Source: Guptibacillus hwajinpoensis
Lineage (GTDB): Bacteria; Bacillota; Bacilli; Bacillales; Guptibacillaceae
Assembly: GCF_029277305.1 (NCBI RefSeq)
Contig: NZ_CP119526.1
DNA: 64,000 bases
Strand: one strand, 5' to 3'
Below, piece by piece: positions 1 to 8,701 of the stretch (its first letter is position 1; each line of letters begins with the position of its first letter). A program made the translations under genes and the position numbers. The notes under the pieces are model-generated. The model saw only the letters and a program-made list of their open reading frames with translations, did no database searches and was not told the DNA's origin.

Positions 1-12
1 AAGTGATCTTTG

Positions 13-115
13 CTTAAGGCTTTTTTGTAGGCGATGTTGCTGTAAGAGTTGGTGAATTTCCGCTCCATCTGCTAAGTGTAGTTTTTTAAATATTTGTTTC
101 AAATGCAACAATCTA
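13..115 (-). repeat. Family A dispersed repeat, short form
   Basis: Read on the minus strand this is the short version of the family A element. It has the left arm with AGATTGTTGC, the CACTTAGC-N5-GGAGCGGAAAT core, and the right arm GCAACATCGCCTAC with an AAGCC end. It lacks the GC-rich internal cassette seen in the copies at 22444 and 61711. It lies directly after the sigma factor gene at 130. Confidence 0.75.
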
Positions 116-129
116 TATAGGAATAAGTC

Positions 130-618
130 CTACATACGAGTTGAATTGAGTTGCTTTCTTATTTTTGATAGTGCGCTTTTTCTCCATGATTTCACTGCCT
201 CAATACTGACTCCTTCTGTAAATGCGATTTCTTTTAATGATTTCTCCTCTTCTATTGCTTGCTGCAGCCATGTTCTTTGTTTTATCGTTAAGCCCTTTTT
301 ATACCTTTCAAGATCAGAATCACTATGAAGCATGGAAGATGAATCTGGATGGTCTTCAAAGACAGATTGTGTTTGAAGCTCTTTATAAATTCGAATTTCC
401 TTTCTACAGGCATCCAGTAGCTTACCGCGCACTTTTACATATGCATAAGCAGAGAAGCTACCCTTTGTTTCATCGAAACTCATTGAACACTCCCATAAAG
501 CAATAAGAGCATCTTGTTCATATTTTTGATACGCATGTGTTAAGTTCAACTTTTTGATTTGATTTTTGATTAGTGGGGTGAAGCGAACAATTAACTCTTC
601 AAATTCTACTTCTTTCAA
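130..618 (-). CDS. RNA polymerase sigma factor, sigma-70 family
   Basis: Small sigma-70 family protein of about 162 residues. The N-terminal half carries a region 2 core (EQDALIALWECSMSFDETKG, then FSAYAYVKVRGKLLD), the part that binds core polymerase and the -10 element. The C-terminal half carries a region 4 helix-turn-helix (TWLQQAIEEEKSLKEIAFTEGVSIEAVKSW). There is no room for region 3 or an ECF-type anti-sigma partner gene nearby. A GTG at 642 also opens the frame, but its ribosome site is too close. The TTG at 618 has GGAG seven bases upstream and yields a natural start just before KEVEFEELI. The regulon is unknown. It stands alone between a family A repeat and a small basic ORF. Confidence 0.85.
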   Translation of the reverse strand: MKEVEFEELIVRFTPLIKNQIKKLNLTHAYQKYEQDALIALWECSMSFDETKGSFSAYAYVKVRGKLLDACRKEIRIYKELQTQSVFEDHPDSSSMLHSDSDLERYKKGLTIKQRTWLQQAIEEEKSLKEIAFTEGVSIEAVKSWRKSALSKIRKQLNSTRM

Positions 619-810
619 TCCATTTCTCCATTGTGAGTGCACCCATCCTGAATTCCGCCGGTAAGTAGAAGATAAGCGATCAGGAGATAAGAATCACTTG
701 AGGATATAGACAATAAAAGAAGTTGCGTTCTAGGCATACAGTGTATAACTAGTAGAGGGATTAGCAATATCAATCTATAAATAGAGCGATAACTGCTCAT
801 TAGAGCAATT

Positions 811-838
811 AAAAAAACGATCTGTAATCAGATCGTTT
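811..838 (-). terminator. Rho-independent terminator
   Basis: On the minus strand AAACGATCTG and CAGATCGTTT form a 10-bp stem with an ATTA loop, followed by a run of seven T. It sits 13 bases after the stop of the small ORF at 851-949. The 643-810 stretch beyond it holds no gene I can support. Confidence 0.8.
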
Positions 839-850
839 AAGGGGTAGAAG

Positions 851-949
851 TTAGGCTTTTCGATAGCAAAGCTGGGCGTTAATTCCTTTTAATTGAAGTT
901 CGCGAACTATGCGTCTTAATTCTTCTTTTGTCAGGAGCGGCTCTTTCAC
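851..949 (-). CDS. Small basic protein, 32 aa, unknown
   Basis: A 32-residue ORF starting with GTG. Ends of the protein read MKEPLLTKEELRRIVREL and GINAQLCYRKA. It has a strong ribosome site (GGAGG nine bases before GTG) and a good terminator 13 bases after its stop, so the unit looks transcribed and translated. It is basic, probably helical, with one Cys. Its size and a LLTKEELRR-like opening vaguely recall the short Fur-regulated basic proteins of Bacillus, but the match is too weak to claim. It lies 29 bases downstream of the TetR gene and could be co-transcribed with it. Confidence 0.5.
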   Translation of the reverse strand: MKEPLLTKEELRRIVRELQLKGINAQLCYRKA

Positions 950-977
950 AATCTTCCACCTCCACAAATTTGTCATA

Positions 978-1856
978 CTAGTCAAGGTCTAGTGCATCAA
1001 CAAGGTTAGCTGTATAGGAATCGAGTTCTGGAACTCCTTCAAACTGATGAAGCATTCCTTTAAAAATGAAGCTGCGCGGTCTTTCGTTCTCAAGTTCCTT
1101 CATAAGAAATCGAACGGTTTCAATTAACTCCTCTTTCTTACGATCTTTCATTGTTAATTGGTTAATCGTTGTTTCCATTTCACTTAATAGGATTATTGGA
1201 GAAGTTTGTTCGCATGAGTCTGGTTGAGTTGCTTGGTAGATGGAATAGGCTTGATCGAGAGGAAGGAAAGGTTTCGTGTGGTTTCTTAACATTCCTTCTA
1301 CTACGTCATGCATCCTGCTCATAATGAAAGCAGGTAATTGTTCTACATTTAACTCGATGTCTTGTAAAACAATTAACTTCATGTATGAAGAGAACATCCC
1401 ATCTAAGAGAAGGACACAGTCAGGTAGAATCGGTGTAATTCTATCACCATATAAATCTTTAAGACCGCTCGCTAGCGTTTGAAGAGAGTTAATTCTAATC
1501 TTCATGATTAACTCGTCAATATCTTTGTTCATCGCAATAGCTTGTTCCCTGAATTGCATAATAATAAACTCTTTATGGTGCAGAATTTCTTGTGCTTGTG
1601 TTTGAAGAAGCTTCTGAAGGCGTTCTTCAGGTGTATAGGAATCTAGGTTTACTTCAGCTACCTTTTGTTGTAGTTTCTCGTAATAATAAGAAAATATGGA
1701 ATAAAGTACATCATCCTTCGATTGAAAATGAAGGTAAACAGCTCCTTTAGATATTCCACTTTCATTAGCGATTTCCTGTATAGACGTAGAGTGGAATCCT
1801 TTTTTGGCGAAGAGTTGCATAGCTGTTTCAAGGATCAACTTCTTTTTTTCATTCAT
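978..1856 (-). CDS. TetR/AcrR family regulator, YerO-like
   Basis: TetR family repressor of about 292 residues, longer than the usual 190-210. The N-terminal helix-turn-helix is clear (ILETAMQLFAKKGFHSTSIQ, then EIANESGISKGAVYLHF). The C-terminal part is the ligand-binding helical domain with an added tail. I chose the ATG at 1856 because AGAGGTG lies five bases upstream; the longer frame to 1907 runs into the operator region. The gene is divergent from an RND pump, the arrangement of yerO and yerP (swrC) in Bacillus subtilis. It therefore most likely represses that pump and itself through the two palindromes in the shared promoter region. Confidence 0.88.
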   Translation of the reverse strand: MNEKKKLILETAMQLFAKKGFHSTSIQEIANESGISKGAVYLHFQSKDDVLYSIFSYYYEKLQQKVAEVNLDSYTPEERLQKLLQTQAQEILHHKEFIIMQFREQAIAMNKDIDELIMKIRINSLQTLASGLKDLYGDRITPILPDCVLLLDGMFSSYMKLIVLQDIELNVEQLPAFIMSRMHDVVEGMLRNHTKPFLPLDQAYSIYQATQPDSCEQTSPIILLSEMETTINQLTMKDRKKEELIETVRFLMKELENERPRSFIFKGMLHQFEGVPELDSYTANLVDALDLD

Positions 1857-1899
1857 GTCACACCTCTGATCGACAGCACAATGAACTGTCAGGGTTCTT

Positions 1900-1915
1900 A
1901 TGACCAATTGGTCAT
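1900..1915. promoter_or_regulatory. TetR-type operator palindrome
   Basis: ATGACCAATTGGTCAT is a perfect 16-bp palindrome 44 bases upstream of the TetR start codon. It has the TGACC/GGTCA half-sites found in a second palindrome at 2038-2053, in front of the pump gene. The paired sites fit autoregulation by the divergent TetR protein. Confidence 0.75.
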
Positions 1916-1999
1916 TAATAGTATAGCACGAATGATTTAGTTTTACTAACTCATTAAAAGTCTCCTATAACAGTAAAAACATTAGAAAGTATTTCTCTC

Positions 2000-2053
2000 T
2001 TGAAATCATTCCTTTTATTCAGTATAGTGGTTCTGTAATGACCGGTCAGTCAT
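2000..2053 (+). promoter_or_regulatory. SigA promoter plus TetR operator for swrC-like gene
   Basis: TTGAAA (2000-2005), a 17-bp spacer and TATAGT (2023-2028) form a near-consensus SigA promoter. The predicted start point, around 2035, is immediately followed by ATGACCGGTCAGTCAT (2038-2053), an imperfect palindrome related to the one at 1900-1915. A repressor bound there would block initiation or promoter clearance. Confidence 0.78.
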
Positions 2054-2081
2054 AAGAGTTGATTAAAAGGAGTGAACGTAG

Positions 2082-5000
2082 TTGAAGAAGCTGATTCAAT
2101 TCTCGTTGAATAATAAATTTGCAGTTTGGTTATTAACAATTATCGTGACAGTTGCGGGATTGTATTCGGGATTTAATATGAAGATGGAGACAATCCCGAA
2201 TATTAATACCCCTCTAGTGTCTGTTACGACAATCTACCCTGGTGCTACACCAGAAGAAGTATCGGATAAAGTATCAGAACCTATTGAGAATAAGGTGGAA
2301 AGTCTTTCGGGAGTAAAAGTTGTTAGTTCTTCTTCATTTGAGAATGCCTCGAATGTTCAAATAGAATATAACTTTAGCAAAAATATGGACGAGGCTGAGG
2401 ACGAAGTGAGGGAAACTCTCCAAACTCTGCAGCTACCCGATGAAGTACAAGATCCTGACGTATCTCGTCTAAGCTTTAATGCGTTTCCAGTTATGTCATT
2501 AAGCGTGTCAGAAGAGGACCGTAGTTTAGCGGCATTAACACAAAGAGTAGAAGATGATGTTCTTCCAGCTATTGAAGGCGTTGAAGGCGTATCTTCTGTA
2601 TCGATTGCGGGTCAAGAGATAGAGAAAGTTTCTCTTACATTCAAAGATGATCAGTTAGAGGAAGCTGGTCTTGATGAAGAAACGGTTAAGAATATCATTA
2701 AAGGTTCCACTGTAACATTGCCATTAGGATTATATGAATTTCAAGATAATAAGAAAGCAGTTGTAGTCGATGGCAATGTTTCGACACTTGACGATCTTAA
2801 GAATCTAGAAATTCCAGTTATTCCGTCACAAGGAAGCAACGCTGGAAATCAGGTATCACAAGGTCAAGCAAGCCCTCAAGCTGCTGCAAACCCTGCTATC
2901 CCTACGATAATGCTTGAGGATCTAGCAACGATTGAATTAGTGGGTGAAGCAGAATCTATTTCACGTACGAACGGTAAAGAGTCTATTGGAATCCAAGTTA
3001 CCAAAACGGCGGATGCTAATACAGTGGACGTAGTAAATGGCGTGAAAGATGAAATTGCTTCACTTGAAGAAGCAAACAATGATGTAAGCATCGTCACAAT
3101 ATTCGATCAAGGTGAACCAATCGAAGAATCGGTTAGTACAATGCTGAATAAAGCTATTGTTGGAGCGATATTCGCAGTTCTTATTATTTTGCTATTCCTG
3201 CGAAACATTCGTTCAACGATCATTTCAGTCATTTCAATACCATTAAGTCTTTTGATTGCACTTCTAGTATTGAATCAGCTTGACATCACATTAAACATTA
3301 TGACACTTGGAGCCATGACTGTTGCCATTGGACGGGTAGTCGATGATTCCATAGTGGTCATCGAGAACATATATAGAAGAATGGCAATGGAAGGCGAAGA
3401 ATTGAAAGGGAAAGAACTGATTTCTGCAGCAACGAAGGAAATGTTCATTCCTATCATGTCATCAACAATCGTGACAATTGCTGTGTTTCTACCGCTAGGA
3501 TTAGTTCAAGGACCTGTTGGAGAGCTTTTCTTACCATTTGCCCTTACAATTGTGTTCGCACTTCTTGCTTCACTTCTCGTAGCCGTTACGATTGTACCTG
3601 CTATGGCGCACTCTCTATTTAAAAAGGGACTTGTCAAAAAAGGAACAGAAAGTAACGAGAAGGAAGAAGGAAATAGTCGTCTTGCTAATGGTTATAAGAA
3701 GGTATTGAAATGGACTCTAAATCATAAGCTCATTACATTCGGAGCAAGTATCTTATTATTAGTTGGAAGTCTATTTCTAGCGCCAATTGTAGGAGTGAGC
3801 TTCTTACCTTCTGATCAACAAAAGATGATCGTTGCAACGTATAATCCTGAACCAGGACAAACGACAGAAGAGATTAATGACCTTGCACTTGAAGCAGAAG
3901 ATTACTTCCTTTCAAAGAATGATGTTACTACGATTCAATATTCAGTTGGTGGAGAAAACCCTATGAATCCGGGTGCTAGCAATCAAGTTCTATTCTTTGT
4001 TAGTTATGAAGATGATGCAGAAGGGTTTGAGGAAGAACGTAAAGCGGTTCTTGAAGATCTGAAACAAATGAATGAAACAGGCGAGTGGGGATATCAGGAT
4101 GTTTCAGCGTCTGGTGGAAGCAACAAGATTACTCTTGTGGTGAATGAAGAAACCATGAATGATCTTGGTCCAGTTGTTGATCAGGTCTCATCCATGCTTG
4201 AGAAAGAAGAAAATCTGACTAATATAAGCTCAAGCATTTCTGAAGCGTATGATCAGTTTACAGTTGTAGCTGACCAAGAAAAGTTAAGCGAACTTGGCTT
4301 AACGGCAGGACAAATTGGAATGGAGCTTCGTAACTCTGGCGAGGCACCTGTTCTTACAACTGTCGATAAAGAAGGAGAAGAGATCAATGTCGTTCTTGAA
4401 GTCGATAAGAAGACTTTTGAAGACAAAGCAGATCTTGAGGACACAACTATTTCGTCACCACTTGGTGTGGACGTACAACTAAGTGACGTGACGACAATTG
4501 AAGAAGGACAATCAGCTAATACAATTACACGTCGTGATGGCAAAGTGTATGCCAATGTAACAGCAGAGGTGCTTGATGATAATATAGGTAAAGTATCAGC
4601 GGATGTTCAAGAATCCGTTGATAACATGGATTTACCTGATTCATCTGAAGTAACGCTTGGTGGCGTGACTCAGGATATTAATGAGTCGTTTACACAGTTA
4701 GGCCTAGCGATGGCTGCTGCTATTGCGATTGTCTATCTTGTGCTTGTTATTACGTTTGGAGGCGGTCTAGCCCCTCTTGCGATCCTATTCTCACTTCCAT
4801 TTACTATTATTGGTGGTCTTCTGGGGCTACTAGTAGCAGGGGAAACAATTAGCATATCCTCTCTTATCGGAATGCTCATGTTAATTGGTATTGTTGTAAC
4901 AAATGCGATTGTATTGATTGACCGAGTTATTCATAAAGAAAAAGAGGGATTATCAACCAGAGAAGCGCTGCTGGAAGCAGGTGGAACTCGTCTTCGTCCA

Positions 5001-5198
5001 ATACTCATGACGGCTCTTGCAACGATCGGTGCACTAGCGCCACTTGCATTTGGGTTAGAAGGCGGAGCATTAATCTCCAAGGGACTTGGTGTAACAGTAA
5101 TTGGTGGCTTAACAAGTTCAACGCTGCTTACGTTAATTATTGTTCCAGTCGTTTATGAATTCTTCATGAAATTCAGCAGGAAACCAAGAAATAAATAA
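2082..5198 (+). CDS. swrC: RND efflux pump, SwrC/YerP-like
   Basis: Resistance-nodulation-division transporter of 1038 residues, a proton-driven exporter with 12 predicted membrane spans. It opens with the first span (FAVWLLTIIVTVAGLYSGF) and a periplasm-type porter domain. The helix block around GRVVDDSIVVIENIYRRMAM carries the Asp-Asp pair typical of RND proton relays. The two halves repeat the same architecture, and the second ends with LILMTALATIGALAP-like sequence (RPILMTALATIGALAPLAFG). In B. subtilis SwrC exports or protects against surfactin and supports swarming; the substrate here is not visible. The start is a TTG with AAAAGGAG seven bases upstream. It is a single-gene unit followed by a strong terminator. 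Confidence 0.9.
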   Translation: MKKLIQFSLNNKFAVWLLTIIVTVAGLYSGFNMKMETIPNINTPLVSVTTIYPGATPEEVSDKVSEPIENKVESLSGVKVVSSSSFENASNVQIEYNFSKNMDEAEDEVRETLQTLQLPDEVQDPDVSRLSFNAFPVMSLSVSEEDRSLAALTQRVEDDVLPAIEGVEGVSSVSIAGQEIEKVSLTFKDDQLEEAGLDEETVKNIIKGSTVTLPLGLYEFQDNKKAVVVDGNVSTLDDLKNLEIPVIPSQGSNAGNQVSQGQASPQAAANPAIPTIMLEDLATIELVGEAESISRTNGKESIGIQVTKTADANTVDVVNGVKDEIASLEEANNDVSIVTIFDQGEPIEESVSTMLNKAIVGAIFAVLIILLFLRNIRSTIISVISIPLSLLIALLVLNQLDITLNIMTLGAMTVAIGRVVDDSIVVIENIYRRMAMEGEELKGKELISAATKEMFIPIMSSTIVTIAVFLPLGLVQGPVGELFLPFALTIVFALLASLLVAVTIVPAMAHSLFKKGLVKKGTESNEKEEGNSRLANGYKKVLKWTLNHKLITFGASILLLVGSLFLAPIVGVSFLPSDQQKMIVATYNPEPGQTTEEINDLALEAEDYFLSKNDVTTIQYSVGGENPMNPGASNQVLFFVSYEDDAEGFEEERKAVLEDLKQMNETGEWGYQDVSASGGSNKITLVVNEETMNDLGPVVDQVSSMLEKEENLTNISSSISEAYDQFTVVADQEKLSELGLTAGQIGMELRNSGEAPVLTTVDKEGEEINVVLEVDKKTFEDKADLEDTTISSPLGVDVQLSDVTTIEEGQSANTITRRDGKVYANVTAEVLDDNIGKVSADVQESVDNMDLPDSSEVTLGGVTQDINESFTQLGLAMAAAIAIVYLVLVITFGGGLAPLAILFSLPFTIIGGLLGLLVAGETISISSLIGMLMLIGIVVTNAIVLIDRVIHKEKEGLSTREALLEAGGTRLRPILMTALATIGALAPLAFGLEGGALISKGLGVTVIGGLTSSTLLTLIIVPVVYEFFMKFSRKPRNK

Positions 5199-5207
5199 AG
5201 AATAACA

Positions 5208-5239
5208 AACGAGGTCTCTTCTTTAGAGACCTCGTTTTT
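5208..5239 (+). terminator. Terminator of swrC-like gene
   Basis: AACGAGGTCTCT and AGAGACCTCGTT form a 12-bp stem followed by TTTTTG. Confidence 0.9.
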
Positions 5240-5259
5240 GTTAAATCTATACCTCTTTA

Positions 5260-5500
5260 TTAAAGGCTCTTTTCTAAGAGATTGTTGCTTTTGAAACAAA
5301 TATTGAAAAAACCACACTAAGTGATTGGAGCGGAAGGAGGCTCACCGCCCGCCCCGCGGAAAGCGAGCATCCTGGAGCGGAAATTACACCACTCTTATTG
5401 CAACAATGTCTACGAAAAGAGCCTTATTAAAGGACATACTTCGCTTATTGGAGCGGAAATCAACCACTAATTTTATAGTAACAAAAGAGCCTATCTTAAA
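5260..5500 (+). repeat. Family A repeat, medium form plus half copy
   Basis: The element has terminal inverted repeats: TAAAGGCTCTTTTCTAAGAG on the left and, at 5400-5430, the complement of TAAGGCTCTTTTCGTAGACA. Between them lie the GGAGCGGAA core and only the right part of the GC-rich cassette (CACCGCCCGCCCCGCGGAAA). A second partial unit follows at 5431-5500, with its own GGAGCGGAAAT core and an AAAAGAGCC end. This looks like nested or tandem insertion. The only long ORF here is an artefact of the repeat. Confidence 0.8.
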
Positions 5501-5601
5501 AGTGAATGTGTAATCTTGACGATACTTTCAAACTGTAAGTGTACAATCTGTTGGTTTCGGGAATCAATAAATTATCAATTAATTATGGGAGAGACGTGCC
5601 A

Positions 5602-6435
5602 ATGGATAAAGTAGAAAGTATGTATGTTGATTATTTTCATGAACGTCTTGAAGAAATCGGAGAGAAATGGACGAGTAGATTACAAATTCTTGTTGATGAG
5701 AAAGAGGCAACTGATACTGCGGTTCTGCAAGTACCGGAATTAAAAAAAGAAATCCAAGCTTTTTGCTCAGATTTCGTAAAGCAAATGATCTTTCTTGAAT
5801 CAAATAGACGCGATGTCCAGGAATGGGCCGGAAGAATTGTTGAGATTTTTGCGTATCATACGTTTTCTCTCCAACAATCAGTCGCAAGTTTAACATATTT
5901 AAGACAAATTCTATGGGATGTAATGGTAGAATTTAGCGCGCAAGAAGATCAGCTTATTGAAGCAAGTCAACTAGCTGAGTGGGGAAGTTATATGAACAAA
6001 TCTTTCGATCTTCTTCTTCATAAGGTTACTGTGTACACGAATCAATTAAATCAAGAACAAATTGAAGCTCAGAAAACCAAAATATCGGAACTAAGTGTTC
6101 CGATCATCCCTGTTTCAGAAGAAATTGGTGTTCTACCATTAATCGGTACAGTGGATACGTATCGAGCAAAGCTCATTCAGCGTAAGGGGATTGAGCAAAG
6201 TTCTGCACTCGAACTCTCTTATCTTGTTATTGATTTGTCAGGTGTACCAGTCATGGATACAATGGTAGCGAATGAAATCTTCCAGTTGATTAAAATGCTT
6301 GAATTATCAGGGGTCGATTCCATTCTTACAGGTATTCGTCCGGAAATCGCGCAGACAGCCGTGCAATTAGGAATCGACTTTACAAATGTCCGAACTTACG
6401 CTCACCTTCACCAAGCTCTTAAAGCCATACTATAG
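5602..6435 (+). CDS. RsbR-type STAS domain protein (stressosome)
   Basis: Protein of about 277 residues with an N-terminal non-haem globin-like helical sensor region and a C-terminal STAS domain from about residue 165. The STAS part contains YLVIDLSGVPVMDTMVA and GVDSILTGIRPEIAQT. These carry the two conserved threonines (DT and AQT) that the kinase RsbT phosphorylates in RsbR paralogues. Such proteins build the cytoplasmic stressosome that controls SigB. The ATG at 5602 has GGGAGAG eight bases upstream; the frame also extends to a GTG at 5539, which has no ribosome site. No rsbS or rsbT lies nearby, so it is a scattered paralogue. Its 3' end overlaps the convergent gene at 6430 by six bases. 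Confidence 0.88.
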   Translation: MDKVESMYVDYFHERLEEIGEKWTSRLQILVDEKEATDTAVLQVPELKKEIQAFCSDFVKQMIFLESNRRDVQEWAGRIVEIFAYHTFSLQQSVASLTYLRQILWDVMVEFSAQEDQLIEASQLAEWGSYMNKSFDLLLHKVTVYTNQLNQEQIEAQKTKISELSVPIIPVSEEIGVLPLIGTVDTYRAKLIQRKGIEQSSALELSYLVIDLSGVPVMDTMVANEIFQLIKMLELSGVDSILTGIRPEIAQTAVQLGIDFTNVRTYAHLHQALKAIL

Positions 6436-6765
6436 AATATAGTTAAGATGTTTGTGGAGCAATTGGTAATCGCCATGTTTAATAAGAAAGAGAGCAAGGA
6501 TATAGTTGCTATGTCGTTTTAGGCTACTTATTCGAAAAAGAAATTGTTTAGCAAGTTCACGATATGGTAGCTTTTTAGCTTTAAACACATGATCAATAAG
6601 TGACTGAGTCTCCGCTAATTTCAATGCAACATCTCTACACCATGCCCTTGTAGAAGCATCTGTAGGCATACTTGCGGGGAGGTGCTGGATCGAAATTCGG
6701 AAAAGGTTTAGCTGTTCCTGATAACGAATTATTTCTTTTTGAAATGGTACATTTACCTTCATCAT
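6430..6765 (-). CDS. Stand-alone SigI C-terminal-like domain protein
   Basis: A 111-residue protein whose second half (KLPYRELAKQFLFRISSLKR, then HSNYILALFLIKHGDYQLLH) closely resembles the C-terminal domain of the heat-shock sigma factor SigI. In SigI the equivalent reads KLPLKELE...RK-IERNRKYIIAL...L-GDY-YL. The sigma region 2 that should precede it is absent, and 6766-6998 upstream has no matching reading frame. The conserved VSRKT-type segment is altered to FRISS. The ribosome site before the ATG pair at 6765 is weak (AGTGG). It may be a decayed sigI fragment or a domain used on its own, for example to bind an RsgI-like anti-sigma factor. No rsgI is nearby. Confidence 0.6.
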   Translation of the reverse strand: MMKVNVPFQKEIIRYQEQLNLFRISIQHLPASMPTDASTRAWCRDVALKLAETQSLIDHVFKAKKLPYRELAKQFLFRISSLKRHSNYILALFLIKHGDYQLLHKHLNYIL

Positions 6766-6935
6766 AGTTCGAATACCATGCCACTTTCTATTAGATTTTA
6801 CTATATAAACGCTGTAATGTGTTGATTATACGGCTAACTAATCAACTGGTCAATGGGTATAAAATGGGAAGTTCAGTGAATCATGCTAGGAAGAAAGTAG
6901 TGTTCTTGGTGAAGAACGAAATGGAGTGTGCTGTC

Positions 6936-6979
6936 GATACAACAAGCCTGAACGAAAAGTCGTTCAGGCTTGTTGTATC
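6936..6979. terminator. Strong hairpin after HAD gene
   Basis: GATACAACAAGCCTGAACG and its exact complement form a 19-bp stem with a six-base loop, 20 bases beyond the stop of the minus-strand HAD gene. The minus strand lacks a clear T run and the plus strand has TTGTTATT, so its termination polarity is uncertain. Confidence 0.6.
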
Positions 6980-6998
6980 TTGTTATTTCAGATGTAAA

Positions 6999-7667
6999 TT
7001 ACGACCAGTTTTTAATGCCTGTTAAATCTGAGTATATGGTATCAGGTTCGAGTGCCAATTTCTCAACAGGTTTTTCATTACGATTAATCCATGCCGTATG
7101 AAATCCGAAGTTCTTAGCGCCTGATATATCCCACCCATTTGACGACATGAATAGAATGTTCTCTCGGTTTAGTTCGAGTGAGTCAAGAGCGTGAGTATAA
7201 GACGCTGGTGTTGGTTTGTATTGATTAATATCATCTGCACTAATAATATGATCAATATACTCTGCAAGTGGTGATTGCTTAACTAGTGGATCTAACATGT
7301 CATGTGACCCGTTTGAAAAAATAGCTAGCGTCATTCCCTGTTCTTCTAATTCTTTAAGCACTCCTGGCACTTCGTCATAAACCGTTAGTTCTTTGTATGC
7401 ATTTAGTAGCTGTTCTTCATTGTCGGAGCTTAATTCCGCATCTACATCAGCCACCGCGTAACGAAGCGCATCTCGGGTGACAGTTGAAAAGGGACGGTAT
7501 TTCCCCATCATTTGTCTAAGGTAGCTATATTCTAACTGTTTTTGGCGCCAGGTTTGACTAATCTGATCACCTTTACTTGGGAATAGTTCTTCGCATTTTT
7601 TTGTAACTGAGAATACATCAAATAGAGTTCCATATGCATCAAATACAAACGCCTTTACGTTAGTCAT
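6999..7667 (-). CDS. HAD family hydrolase, haloacid dehalogenase type II
   Basis: Cytoplasmic hydrolase of 222 residues. Motif I is FVFDAYGTLFD with the nucleophilic Asp; motif II is AIFSNGS; the motif III/IV region is QYKPTPASY followed by ILFMSSNGWDISGAKNFGF. Asp-x-x-Gly-Thr-Leu plus SSNxWD is the signature of type II 2-haloacid dehalogenases. In firmicutes these often act on phosphorylated or unknown substrates, so the substrate is open. The ATG at 7667 has AAGGAGG upstream; the frame continues to 7742 without support. It stands alone, divergent from the signal peptidase gene. Confidence 0.88.
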   Translation of the reverse strand: MTNVKAFVFDAYGTLFDVFSVTKKCEELFPSKGDQISQTWRQKQLEYSYLRQMMGKYRPFSTVTRDALRYAVADVDAELSSDNEEQLLNAYKELTVYDEVPGVLKELEEQGMTLAIFSNGSHDMLDPLVKQSPLAEYIDHIISADDINQYKPTPASYTHALDSLELNRENILFMSSNGWDISGAKNFGFHTAWINRNEKPVEKLALEPDTIYSDLTGIKNWS

Positions 7668-7838
7668 TAGAATCCTCCTTATATAATGTGAACTGAAGTA
7701 AGTGTTCCACAAATAGGGTGGATGATAAACTTTTTTGCTCAAAATGAGCAGATTGGCGGAGGAGCATTCACTAGTGAATGTAGGAAAATGATGCTACAAT
7801 AAATGGTAATAATGGATAACACTCTTTAGGGGGATAAC

Positions 7839-8393
7839 ATGAAAACAGAATCACGATCGAATTGGCTAAAAGACTGGGGAACTCCTCTCCTTTTAGCAAT
7901 TATCCTCGCATTCGTCATCAAAATGTTTGTCGTTGCGCCTTATATCGTTGAAGGTGCTTCGATGGATCCAACCTTGCATGATGGTGATCGTCTCCTTGTT
8001 AATAAGTTTATTTCATATGTACAAGAGGAACCTGCAAGAGGAGATATTATCATTATTAAAGATGTGGAAGCGGACAAGCATTATGTTAAACGTGTGATAG
8101 GATTACCGGGTGACACGGTTGAAATGAAACAAGACAAGCTACTCGTTAACGGAGAGGAGCTTAATGAACCATACCTTTCGAGTAACCGTAGTGATGCAGA
8201 GACAATGGGCATGCACTTAACGGAAGACTTCGGGCCGGTTAATGTACCTGATGATCAGCTATTTGTAATGGGTGATAATCGACTAAGAAGCATGGATAGT
8301 CGAAATGGACTTGGGAAAATAGAACTGGATGAAGTCGTAGGTAAAGCAGAAGTTGTATGGTTTCCATTCAAAGATGTTCGATCAGCTAAATAA
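7839..8393 (+). CDS. lepB: Type I signal peptidase (SipS/SipT family)
   Basis: Membrane-bound signal peptidase of 184 residues that removes signal peptides from exported preproteins on the outer face of the membrane. It has one N-terminal membrane span (about residues 15-35). The catalytic Ser41 lies in EGASMDPTL and the general-base Lys84 in HYVKRVIGLPGD. The C-terminal box VMGDNRLRSMDSRNGLG is conserved. Length matches the Gram-positive Sip enzymes. AGGGGG lies five bases before the ATG. It is monocistronic, with a terminator directly downstream. Confidence 0.92.
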   Translation: MKTESRSNWLKDWGTPLLLAIILAFVIKMFVVAPYIVEGASMDPTLHDGDRLLVNKFISYVQEEPARGDIIIIKDVEADKHYVKRVIGLPGDTVEMKQDKLLVNGEELNEPYLSSNRSDAETMGMHLTEDFGPVNVPDDQLFVMGDNRLRSMDSRNGLGKIELDEVVGKAEVVWFPFKDVRSAK

Positions 8394-8402
8394 GGTAATG
8401 AA

Positions 8403-8431
8403 AAGGAGAGTGTTACACTCTTCTTTTTTTT
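8403..8431 (+). terminator. Terminator of signal peptidase gene
   Basis: AGGAGAGTG and CACTCTTCT form a short stem with a TTA loop followed by eight T. The rest of 8432-8701 holds no gene I can support. Confidence 0.75.
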
Positions 8432-8701
8432 GTTATTGATTTGAAATGGTTGAAATAGAATGTTAATCGATCAGATTCACCTATAATATGGAATTAGTGC
8501 CAATTGAAATAGTGGTTCTTTTGGTTTCAAATATGACTTAGATGCCTAGTTTAATAAGGTTTAGCATGAATGATACATTCGTTTTATTCAAAGAAAGATT
8601 GGAATAGATTCCCGTCAGAGGAAGTTATTATGGTCTACTAAACTAGTATTCATATGATAATCTCGTGTTGTAAGAAATTTCACCAACTAGGAGGAATCAC
8701 A

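Noticed and set aside
615..800. 61-aa hydrophobic minus-strand ORF
   Set aside because: No ribosome site, overlaps the sigma factor start, no family.
5325..5513. 62-aa ORF
   Set aside because: Lies entirely in a family A repeat; no ribosome site.
6819..7025. 68-aa ORF
   Set aside because: Runs through the hairpin at 6936-6979 and ends in the HAD gene; no ribosome site.
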